Positions 14,577-21,100 of a stretch of 27,169 bases of DNA are shown one piece after another (positions within the stretch are counted from its first letter, which is position 1; every line of letters starts with the position of its first letter). Origin of the DNA: CAYSCX01 sp964429575 (lineage in GTDB: Bacteria; Desulfobacterota; Binatia; Binatales; Binataceae). The translations under genes were made by a program, and so were the position numbers. The DNA is taken from assembly GCA_964429575.1 (NCBI GenBank), contig CAYSCX010000032.1, forward strand, positions 1-27,169. Reading direction: 5' to 3'. The notes beneath the pieces were generated by a model that worked only from the letters and a program-made list of their open reading frames with translations, made no database searches and was not told the origin of the DNA.

Positions 14577-15557
14577 ATGGCGCGGAAACGGCGGTTCGGT
14601 TCCCTTGCTAACGAACTCGTGAAGAAAGCTCGTGAGGCCATGCTCACGGCGGTGCAAATCTTCAACAATCCTCATGTCGAATTTAAGTCCGAACTCTTCA
14701 TAGTAACGACGATCATCGCCTGGACATACCTGCTTCATGCCTACTACCGGAGGAAGAGAGTCGAATACCGACAGTTCACGCCGGGTGCGCAAAGGCGCCA
14801 CTTTCTACGCACTAAATTCGGGGCCATCAGGCACTGGAGCTTGGAAGAATGTTTAGCTTGCCCGGAGTGCCCCCTCGAAGAGGTTGTAAAAAATAACCTC
14901 AGATTTTTGATCGGATTGCGGCACGAGATCGAACATCAGATGACAACACGCATTGACGATCAAGTAAGCGCAAAATTCCAAGCCGCGGCCTTGAACTTCA
15001 ACTCATGCATCAAGAAGCTTTGCGGAGAGAAGCACTCTTTGGATGCCGAGCAGGCATTCAGCATTCAGTTCGCCGGAATTTCGGAGCTTTCAGCAAAAGA
15101 ACTGCTGGATCAAAGTGATCTCCCAGACCACATTCGATCTTTTGTTGTACAATTCGAAAATGGGCTCTCGCAGGAAGACTACGATGATTCGAGATTCTCC
15201 TATCGGGTCGCGTTCATCCGAAAGACTTCGAATACCAAGACTGGTGCTGACAAAGTAATTCAAATGGTGGCCGCGGACAGTGATACAGCTGTCGCCATCA
15301 ACCGAGTGTTCCTTCGCGAGGTTGAAAAGACAAAATACCGGCCCGGAAGGATTGTCGACCAGATGAAAGCAGAAGGGTTTACCCGGTTTCGCATGAAGCA
15401 ACACACGGACCTGTGGAAGAACAGAGATGCCAGAAACCCCAAGTTCCAGTTCGGCGCATATGTGGAAGGATCTTGGTTCTGGTATGAAACGTGGCTCAGT
15501 GAGGTTCGAAAGCACTGTACTAAGAACACCGTCCTGTACAAGCCTCCAGCATCCTGA
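14577..15557 (+). CDS. DUF3644-family protein with an Rx4H HEPN-type motif, likely defence or toxin function
   Basis: This is a 326-residue protein with the DUF3644 layout: KKAREAMLTAVQIFNNP (16-32), FKSELFIVTTIIAWTYLLHAYYRRK (36-60), then NNLRFLIGLRHEIEH (106-120). Arg115 and His120 give the Rx4H signature of HEPN ribonucleases. A C-terminal block, FRMKQHTDLWK to FGAYVEGSWFWYETWLSEV (271-310), is also typical. Cys92, 95 and 98 (CLACPEC) could bind a metal. HEPN proteins are often RNases in toxin-antitoxin, Abi and other antiphage systems, but the function of DUF3644 itself is unassigned as far as I know. Codon use is visibly more A/T-rich than all neighbours, and it is the only plus-strand gene for about 9 kb on either side, so recent acquisition is likely. 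No antitoxin partner gene is visible. Confidence 0.8.
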   Translation: MARKRRFGSLANELVKKAREAMLTAVQIFNNPHVEFKSELFIVTTIIAWTYLLHAYYRRKRVEYRQFTPGAQRRHFLRTKFGAIRHWSLEECLACPECPLEEVVKNNLRFLIGLRHEIEHQMTTRIDDQVSAKFQAAALNFNSCIKKLCGEKHSLDAEQAFSIQFAGISELSAKELLDQSDLPDHIRSFVVQFENGLSQEDYDDSRFSYRVAFIRKTSNTKTGADKVIQMVAADSDTAVAINRVFLREVEKTKYRPGRIVDQMKAEGFTRFRMKQHTDLWKNRDARNPKFQFGAYVEGSWFWYETWLSEVRKHCTKNTVLYKPPAS

Positions 15558-15628
15558 TTGCACCGCTGGAACTACATACACCCGGTTCCGAAACGACTTC
15601 AAGCCTGGCGCGACGAAGCATTCGCGAG

Positions 15629-16468
15629 CTACCGTCGCGGCGGGCCGGAGCGGATGCGCTTGCGGGCCGTTTCGAGCGGACGCTTCCAAGGCAGGATGCT
15701 TTCGTTCCACCATGTCGCGCCCGCGTCGCCGTACGGCGCGACTTGAGCGCGATCTTCGGCTGGATCGACTCCGCCCGTGAATCCCGAAATGACAACGTCG
15801 AACGGGGCGTTGCTGGTCCGCTGCTGCTTGATGAACTTAATGATTGCGCGCACGTCGTCGGGCGTGAGCGGCTTCTCGATGTCGGTCAAAATGGGTACGA
15901 CGCCGTCGAAGCGCGCGGCGCGCCGGTACGGCGGTTTGAGCGGCCAGGTGCCGGCGACCCAGATGGGAATTCGCGGCGTCTGCACGGGCTTCGGTAGGAA
16001 GGTCGTTTCGCCGACTCGGTAATGCTTGCCCTCGAACGTGAACGGCTGCCCCGACCAGAGCCCCGTCAAAATCGCGAGACCCTCGTCGAGCATCTCGGCG
16101 CGCACCTTGTCGTCCAGCGGGTACGCAAACGTCGAGAGTTCCTTGAAGATGTCCGTCGCGATACCGACGCCCACCACCAACCGACCCTGAGACAGGTGGT
16201 CGAGCGTGACCGTCTCGCGCGCGAAGTGCCATGGCGTGCGGCGAAAGATCGGCGTGACGAGCGCGCCGAGGCGGATGCGTTTAGTGGCGGTTGCGATCGC
16301 CGCAAGCGCGATCCACGGATCAGCCACCGGGTCTGGCCAACCGACCTGCACGTGATCCCAGATGAAGAAACCGTCCCAGCCGGAGTCCTCGGCTTCACGC
16401 GCAAGTTCGGCGAGCAATCGCGGGTCGGCGTACGGTCCGAATTGGGGAAAATCGACTGCGAAGCGCAT
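15629..16468 (-). CDS. Luciferase-like (LLM class) flavin-dependent oxidoreductase
   Basis: This is a 279-residue TIM-barrel enzyme of the bacterial luciferase/F420-dependent family. The N-terminus MRFAVDFPQFGPYADPRLLAELA is followed by AEDSGWDGFFIWDHV (26-40), IRLGALVTPIFRRTPW, LDHLSQGRLVVGVGIA and FEGKHYRVGETTFLPKPVQTPRIPIWVAG, all standard blocks. Members oxidise or reduce organic substrates using FMNH2 or F420H2; the cofactor cannot be decided here. It is slightly shorter than many members (about 300). It converges on the DUF3644 gene with a 71-base gap and is followed upstream by repeat copy B. Confidence 0.9.
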   Translation of the reverse strand: MRFAVDFPQFGPYADPRLLAELAREAEDSGWDGFFIWDHVQVGWPDPVADPWIALAAIATATKRIRLGALVTPIFRRTPWHFARETVTLDHLSQGRLVVGVGIATDIFKELSTFAYPLDDKVRAEMLDEGLAILTGLWSGQPFTFEGKHYRVGETTFLPKPVQTPRIPIWVAGTWPLKPPYRRAARFDGVVPILTDIEKPLTPDDVRAIIKFIKQQRTSNAPFDVVISGFTGGVDPAEDRAQVAPYGDAGATWWNESILPWKRPLETARKRIRSGPPRR

Positions 16469-16504
16469 GGATCGGGTCTAGGGAAGGTGCTCGGCGGGCG
16501 CAAG

Positions 16505-16613
16505 TCGAGAGCCTCGACGCCCAATGACATGAAGTCGGATGGACGCTGGTTTGAGTGCTCCCGTTGGTCGGGTTCGTTGGGAAAGAAAGGGCGCACTGCC
16601 GTGCTCCCCTACG
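16505..16613 (-). repeat. Dispersed intergenic repeat, copy B
   Basis: Read on the minus strand, this begins CGTAGGGGAGCACGG and continues GTGCGCCCTT, AACCCGACCAACGGGAGC and ACTTCATGTCATTGGG, matching copy A (11721-11826) along its length. The hairpin at its start has one mismatch (GGGCGCAC with GTGCTCCC) where copy A is perfect. It fills most of the 182-base gap between the luciferase-like gene and the methyltransferase. Confidence 0.75.
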
Positions 16614-16651
16614 AAAGACGGCGGGTGCGAAAGAGGGGCACGGCGCGGTCG

Positions 16652-17290
16652 TTACTTGCGCGCGGACATGATCGCGACCCACATCAGCGGGACCTTCTTG
16701 ACCTGAGTCGTGACATCCCGAAATCCTGCGCCCTCCAGGATGCGTCTCGCGTCGGATGCGAAGAAGTAAGGAACTCCGTCGCCGGGCGTCCACCGATCCG
16801 GACCTTCGAGTTCGACTACCCTAAAGCCGGCCACCAGCAGCCCGCCATCTTTCAGCACTCGACGGATTTCCTTCGCGTCGTTTTCGTGGTCCGGCCAGTA
16901 ATAGATCGTCTGGACGGTGACCACCTCGTCGAAGTGCGCGTCGGGATATGGAATGTGCGAGACGGTCCCGAGCTTCACTTCGATGCGGCCGGCGCGGATA
17001 GCGTTTGCATTGCGGCGCGCAACCTGGTTAACCATCGTGTCCGCCGGATCGACGCCCGCGGCGAACCCGTGCTTTGTGATTGCCGCGATCTTCTCGAGCG
17101 TGCGGCCGTGACCGAAGCCAATCTCGAGTACATGGTCCGTCGGCGCGAGCTTGAGAACCTCGACTGCGAGCCGGTTCGCGGGCGCATTCCCGATTGACAT
17201 TAGAAACGCCACGACCTTGCCCATGAATCCGGTGGGCTTGCGGAACTGTTCGCGAAAGTTCGTCGGGTCCGGGACTTGCGTGTCAGTCAT
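16652..17290 (-). CDS. Class I SAM-dependent methyltransferase
   Basis: This is a 212-residue protein with a Methyltransf_11-type domain. Motif I is VLEIGFGHGRTL (54-65), strand 2 ends GVDPADTM, motif II is in FDEVVTVQTIYYWPDHENDAKEI, and motif III is RVLKDGGLLVAGFRVV. The N-terminal FRKPTGFMGKVVAFLMSIGNAPAN helix is typical of small-molecule methyltransferases of unknown substrate. It starts at ATG 17290 with no strong ribosome binding site. It stands alone between repeat copy B and the alcohol dehydrogenase terminator. Confidence 0.85.
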   Translation of the reverse strand: MTDTQVPDPTNFREQFRKPTGFMGKVVAFLMSIGNAPANRLAVEVLKLAPTDHVLEIGFGHGRTLEKIAAITKHGFAAGVDPADTMVNQVARRNANAIRAGRIEVKLGTVSHIPYPDAHFDEVVTVQTIYYWPDHENDAKEIRRVLKDGGLLVAGFRVVELEGPDRWTPGDGVPYFFASDARRILEGAGFRDVTTQVKKVPLMWVAIMSARK

Positions 17291-17328
17291 ACTATGATCT
17301 CGTGCGGTTACTCCGCGCTACAAACGAC

Positions 17329-17354
17329 GAGAAGGCTCGCGGACGAGCCCTCTC
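17329..17354. terminator. Stem-loop downstream of the alcohol dehydrogenase
   Basis: GAGA-A-GGCTCG (17329-17339) pairs with CGAGCC-C-TCTC (17344-17354) around the loop CGGA: ten pairs and one mismatch. It lies 30 bases after the dehydrogenase stop (minus strand) and before the methyltransferase start. The minus-strand flank GTCGTTTG has only a short T-run, so termination is plausible but not certain. Confidence 0.5.
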
Positions 17355-17383
17355 GCGATTGCTACGCCTGTTCTAGGTTCGGT

Positions 17384-18436
17384 TCAGTACTGGTTGATGA
17401 CGGTCACGCCGACGTTCTGGAACGTGTCCATCTCCTCGAACACCTTGTTGATGCCGTTCAGATCGCACGTCCCGGTGACCATCTTCTTCGGCGATATGAG
17501 TCCCGCCTCGATCATCTGCAGCATGCCGGGGTAGTGCGACGCCTGCATCCCGAGCGACGCGATCACCTGCAGTTCCATCGTCACCATGCGGTCGATCGGG
17601 AGCGAAACTTCGCCCTTCTCCGCCGAAGTGGTGAGACCGATCTGCAGATGGCGGCCCTGCTTGCGCAGGCTCATGATCGCATTGCGGCAGGTGGTTGCGA
17701 TGCCGAGCGCATCAACCGAGACGTGCGCGCCGCCCTTGGTGATGTCCAGGACGCGCTGGACCGGGTCTTCCTTCTTGGCGTTGATCACGTGCGCGGCGCC
17801 GATGCCCTTGGCGAGTTCGAGCTTCGCGGAGTCGAGGTCAATGCCGATGACCGTCGCGCCGCAGGCGGCTGCGATATTGATCGCCGCCAGACCAATACCG
17901 CCGCAGCCGTACACTGCGACAAATTCGCCGGGCTTCACCTGCGCGCGATCGACGATGCCGTGGTACGAAGTCATGAAGCGGCAGCCCATCGAGGCGGCCT
18001 CGATGAACCCGATGCTTTCAGGCAACGCGACGAGGTTCAGTTCCGCGAACGGCACGGCGACCAGGCGGCCGAAACCGCCGGAGTAGGAGAACCCGGGCAG
18101 CAACGGCGTCAAGCAGACGTTGGAATGCCCGTTGCGGCAATACTCGCAGGTGCCGTCGCCCTGGCTGAACGGCACGACGACTCGATCACCTTTTTTGAAA
18201 CTTGTGATGTCTTTGCCAACTTCCTCGACGATACCGCAGAACTCGTGGCCCAGTATCTGGCCGGGTTGTGCGGAAAGACCCATCCACGACCAATCGCCCG
18301 ACCACGCGTGCCAGTCGGAGCGGCAGACGCCGTTGGCCTCGACCCGCACGATCGCACCGTTGGGTGCGCACTTGGGATCGGGAACTTCCTTGACCACGAG
18401 GGGCATTTTGGTTTGTTCGAAGACTGCGGCTCTCAT
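17384..18436 (-). CDS. Zinc-dependent alcohol dehydrogenase (MDR superfamily)
   Basis: This is a 350-residue medium-chain dehydrogenase. Catalytic zinc ligands are visible as Cys38 (NGVCRSDWHAW), His64-Glu65 (GHEFCG) and Cys152 (MGCRFMTSYHG). The Rossmann loop is GCGGIG (177-182), and Asp200 after strand 2 (GIDLD) predicts NAD rather than NADP. The structural zinc lobe, GDGTCEYCRNGHSNVC, has Cys97, 100 and 108, with Asp94 where the first Cys usually lies, so that site is altered. It would oxidise an alcohol or reduce an aldehyde. AAGGAGGA, seven bases before ATG, is one of the strongest ribosome binding sites in the window, and a promoter (18550-18578) lies 110 bases upstream. Confidence 0.92.
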   Translation of the reverse strand: MRAAVFEQTKMPLVVKEVPDPKCAPNGAIVRVEANGVCRSDWHAWSGDWSWMGLSAQPGQILGHEFCGIVEEVGKDITSFKKGDRVVVPFSQGDGTCEYCRNGHSNVCLTPLLPGFSYSGGFGRLVAVPFAELNLVALPESIGFIEAASMGCRFMTSYHGIVDRAQVKPGEFVAVYGCGGIGLAAINIAAACGATVIGIDLDSAKLELAKGIGAAHVINAKKEDPVQRVLDITKGGAHVSVDALGIATTCRNAIMSLRKQGRHLQIGLTTSAEKGEVSLPIDRMVTMELQVIASLGMQASHYPGMLQMIEAGLISPKKMVTGTCDLNGINKVFEEMDTFQNVGVTVINQY

Positions 18437-18549
18437 TTACAAGTCCTCCTTCGCAATGCCCGGCACACGCGGGCTCGGTTGACTGAGTCTTGCGACGCTC
18501 CGCCGTGCGCACGAATTTCCTTCGCGCATGACGGCGAGAGTTCAGCTTC

Positions 18550-18578
18550 GGTATAGCGCCTTGCTGGTGAACCGGCAA
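18550..18578 (-). promoter_or_regulatory. Predicted sigma70 promoter of the alcohol dehydrogenase
   Basis: On the minus strand, TTGCCG (18573-18578), a 17-base spacer and TATACC (18550-18555) each match four of six consensus positions. The predicted leader is about 105 bases. A small palindrome, CGGCAATTTGCCG, overlaps the -35 and could be an operator. Confidence 0.35.
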
Positions 18579-18595
18579 ATTGCCGCGTGGGCGCG

Positions 18596-19597
18596 TCAAC
18601 CCATCAGCGCGTGCACGGTCTGTTCGAACGCGGCAACGTCGCCACCCGCGTCGATCTCGACCGAATGCAGATCGATCCCCGCTTCCTCCTGCGCCGCGAT
18701 GCGCTCGCGCGCGCCCGACACATCTCCTTGGTAGCCGAGCTGCTCGAGCATCTTCTGCGGCACCGCGGCAGTGCCCGCCTTCGCGCCGCCTGACGCCCAA
18801 GCTTCTTTGATCGCCGCCACTTCGGCGCCAAAGCCGAAGCGCGTGAGCTGCTCGGAATAGAACGTTCCCATCCGCGCGGCGTAGAAGGCCACTGTACCCG
18901 CGTGGCCGGCGCGCGCCGCATCGAGGTTCTTCGTCACGTGCACGACGCCGGGCGCCTTCACCGCAACCGACTTCGGATCGCGCCCCGCCGCCTTCGCGAT
19001 GCCGCGGAACTCCGAAATCGCGCTCTTAAGCCCGCTCAAGGGAATCATGACGGGCAGCCAACCGTCCGCCTTTTGCGCGGTGAACTCGACGCTGCGCTTG
19101 TTGAGCGACGCGATGAAAATCGGGATGTGCTTGCGCGGCGGCTCGAAGCGCATCGTGAACCCGCGGGAGAGTTTGAAGACCTTGCCGTCGTAATTCAGCG
19201 GCTGGCCGGCCATCAGCGAGTTGATGATGTCCACGTACTCGCGCAGGCGCGTCAGCGGCGGATTGAACTTGATGCCGTGGAAATGCTCGATGACGTTGGG
19301 GCCGCTGGTGCCGAGCCCGATGATCATGCGGCCGCCCGAGAGCTCATCGAGCGTACCGAAGTGCTGCGCGAGCGCCGCGGGCGTGCGCGAGTAGGTGTTC
19401 ACGATCGAGGTCGCGAGCTGTACTTTCTCGGTGTGCTCGGCGAGCAGCGTCAGCAGCGTGAACGCGTCGCGCCCCCACGCCTCGGCGATCCACATCGAGT
19501 GGATGCCCGCCTGGTCCGCGAGCTTCGCGCGCGCGATCAGCGACTTGAAGTCGAGCTTGCCCTGCCAGTTCACACCGATTGCGAGTTTGCGCGCCAT
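18596..19597 (-). CDS. Luciferase-like (LLM class) F420/FMN-dependent oxidoreductase
   Basis: This is a 333-residue member of the luciferase-like family. Blocks are AKLADQAGIHSMWIAEAWGRDAFTLLTLLAEHT (24-56), VQLATSIVNTYSRTPAALAQ (59-78), LDELSGGRMIIGLGTSGP (83-100), and RFEPPRKHIPIFIASLNKRSVEFTAQKADGWLP (150-182). The length and the SIVNTYSRTP motif fit the F420-dependent subgroup common in actinobacteria and uncultured Binatota-like genomes. The start is backed by AAAGGGGA seven bases upstream. It lies 15 bases after the GST gene, so the two are one operon, perhaps handling an oxidised or conjugated xenobiotic or lipid. Confidence 0.92.
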   Translation of the reverse strand: MARKLAIGVNWQGKLDFKSLIARAKLADQAGIHSMWIAEAWGRDAFTLLTLLAEHTEKVQLATSIVNTYSRTPAALAQHFGTLDELSGGRMIIGLGTSGPNVIEHFHGIKFNPPLTRLREYVDIINSLMAGQPLNYDGKVFKLSRGFTMRFEPPRKHIPIFIASLNKRSVEFTAQKADGWLPVMIPLSGLKSAISEFRGIAKAAGRDPKSVAVKAPGVVHVTKNLDAARAGHAGTVAFYAARMGTFYSEQLTRFGFGAEVAAIKEAWASGGAKAGTAAVPQKMLEQLGYQGDVSGARERIAAQEEAGIDLHSVEIDAGGDVAAFEQTVHALMG

Positions 19598-19612
19598 TGT
19601 TGGTCCCCTTTG

Positions 19613-20251
19613 TCAGCCGAGATCGCGAACGCGTTCGTACCAGCGCTTGAGATTCGGAAATTCGTTTACCACTGCGAAGTTCCCCGGGTTGAGCGCGAGG
19701 AAGAAGAACGGATGATACAGCGACGCGTCGGCCATCGTAAAACCGCCGCCCAGGAAAAAATCCTTGCCCGCGAGCTGCGTATCGATCATCCGGCACAATA
19801 ACTGAAGCTGCTCGCGGCACTGGGCGTGACGCTGCCGCATCTGATCGGTACTCATGCCGATCAACTTCTCGCGGTTCGCCTTGAGCTTCGGATCGTTCGC
19901 CGAGTCGAGCAGGTCGGGAATCACAAGGAAAAGAACCTGCATGAAGAGCGTGTTGTCGGCCCACTGGTCGATGATGTCGATGAGACCGCGAAACTCATCC
20001 GGGATTACGCGCGGCGCCGGCACCTTGCGATCGAGCCAACGGATGATGTCGGCGGAGTTGTAAACGACGTCGCCATTCCACTCGAGCACGGGAACCCGCG
20101 TCCACTTGCCGTTGGTGACCTTGAGCAGGTTGGTCTTGTCCTCGTAATGGCAGTCGATCGGATTCCACTTGAGATGTTTGAAGGTGAGCACGCGCCGCAC
20201 TTTTTCAGTGAACGGGGAGATCGCGTACTGATAGAGATTGATATCGGCCAT
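19613..20251 (-). CDS. Glutathione S-transferase family protein
   Basis: This is a 212-residue protein with an N-terminal thioredoxin-like domain (MADINLYQYAISPFTEKVRRVL; active-site region Ser12-Pro13-Phe14), the conserved cis-Pro segment RVPVLEWNG (52-60), and the glutathione-contacting NSADIIRWLD (65-74). An all-helical C-terminal half follows, with GKDFFLGGGFTMADASLYHPFFF, whose Asp is the N-capping residue of the GST fold. It would conjugate glutathione to electrophiles or act as a thiol reductase. It is the first gene of a two-gene unit with the luciferase-like gene, with GGAAG before the ATG, and follows the OsmC gene by 41 bases. Confidence 0.9.
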   Translation of the reverse strand: MADINLYQYAISPFTEKVRRVLTFKHLKWNPIDCHYEDKTNLLKVTNGKWTRVPVLEWNGDVVYNSADIIRWLDRKVPAPRVIPDEFRGLIDIIDQWADNTLFMQVLFLVIPDLLDSANDPKLKANREKLIGMSTDQMRQRHAQCREQLQLLCRMIDTQLAGKDFFLGGGFTMADASLYHPFFFLALNPGNFAVVNEFPNLKRWYERVRDLG

Positions 20252-20292
20252 GCATTACTTCCGCTGGTTGGTAGCTCTTCGCCGCGCCCTCA

Positions 20293-20886
20293 CTAGATCC
20301 GCGTCACCGTCAGCTTGAACGACACGTCGTCACGAATCATCGCGCGCACGTGGCAGCCGCGCTCGGCAACCTCGACAAGCCGGTGGAGCTTCTCGTCGTC
20401 TTCGTTCGTCTCAACTTGAAGTTCTACTTCAATTTCCTTGACGTGCCCGCGATCATTCGATCGCGCGACCACAGACGAGCGTCCGACATTGAGCTTGCGC
20501 CCTCGCGCGGCCACGCGAAGCGACATCAACAGACACGATCCGAGTGCGCCGAGAAACGCGCTCACCGGGTCGGGACCGGCGTCATGGTCGCCTGACAGCG
20601 TCCACCTGAATTTGTCGTGGCGCACCTCGGTGCGCAGCGTATCTGCGACCGATTCGATCGACACTTCGCGCGGACGCGACGGAGTCCCGGCGGCCGCACC
20701 TCCGGACTGCGCTGCGCCGAGGAAGGTGGCGCTCTCGAGCGGCTCCGTCACGCGAGTAATGAACCACGAAGCGACCGCGCCGTCGAGCCCACGACGATCG
20801 TAAACGATCGGAAGCTGCACGACGGGGCGAACGTCGGGCTTGCCGTCGATCGCGATCACTTCATCTGGAATCGCGCCGACGAACAT
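20293..20886 (-). CDS. OsmC-domain protein with an unrecognised N-terminal region
   Basis: From the ATG at 20886 this is 197 residues; an in-frame GTG at 20931 would add 15. The C-terminal part (about 90-197) is an OsmC/Ohr-type peroxidase fold. The two redox Cys are in ALGSCLLMSLRVAARG and ERGCHVRAMIRDDVSF, with GPDPVSAFLGAL between the start of the domain and the first Cys. Such proteins reduce organic hydroperoxides. The first 80-90 residues (FVGAIPDEVIAIDGKPDVRP, YDRRGLDGAVASWFITRVTEP) are not part of that fold, and I do not recognise them. The ATG overlaps a TGA that ends a degraded E1 alpha reading frame, so the N-terminus may have been reshaped by rearrangement. Confidence 0.72.
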   Translation of the reverse strand: MFVGAIPDEVIAIDGKPDVRPVVQLPIVYDRRGLDGAVASWFITRVTEPLESATFLGAAQSGGAAAGTPSRPREVSIESVADTLRTEVRHDKFRWTLSGDHDAGPDPVSAFLGALGSCLLMSLRVAARGRKLNVGRSSVVARSNDRGHVKEIEVELQVETNEDDEKLHRLVEVAERGCHVRAMIRDDVSFKLTVTRI

Positions 20887-21100
20887 CAGCGCGAGCGGTA
20901 ACTGTCGGGATAACCGATCCAGTGGCCCCACCGCCTGTACGCCTTCGCTTCGATCAAAGATGCTCCCTGGCCCGCGCGCGCTTGACCGCGTGCATCACGG
21001 CTTGGTGCACCTGCTCAACATCGTTCCCGTCAACGATCTTTCCGGGAATCGCGCAGCCGGCGACGCGAATCTTGCGTTGCGCCAGGTGAGAACGAATCAG
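20886..21100 (-). pseudogene. Frameshifted remnant of a TPP-dependent dehydrogenase E1 alpha subunit
   Basis: Two minus-strand frames together read like the C-terminal half of a pyruvate/acetoin-type dehydrogenase E1 alpha. Frame one (21100-20954) gives IPGKIVDGNDVEQVHQAV and HAVKRARAREHL, then a stop. A shifted frame (20966-20886) continues SLIEAKAYRRWGHWIGYPD and ends SYRSR-stop. The family pattern is IPGxxVDGNDVxxV...AxERARxGxGPSLIExKTYRWxGHxxGDP, so the frame change falls at the GxGPS position. Only about 75 of roughly 330 residues remain. The catalytic N-terminal half is missing, and the activator-like gene abuts the 5' side. No function is expected. Confidence 0.8.

Noticed and set aside
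16022..17197. 391-codon plus-strand frame
   Set aside because: It runs antisense through the luciferase-like gene, repeat copy B and the methyltransferase; composition is shadow-like and there is no motif.
14354..17325. The word CTACAAACGA near 14354 and 17318 as possible attachment or direct repeats around the DUF3644 region
   Set aside because: Only about ten bases match and the second lies beyond two ordinary genes; no integrase or tRNA is present.
17276..18556. 426-codon plus-strand frame
   Set aside because: Antisense to the alcohol dehydrogenase, which has complete catalytic motifs and a strong ribosome binding site.
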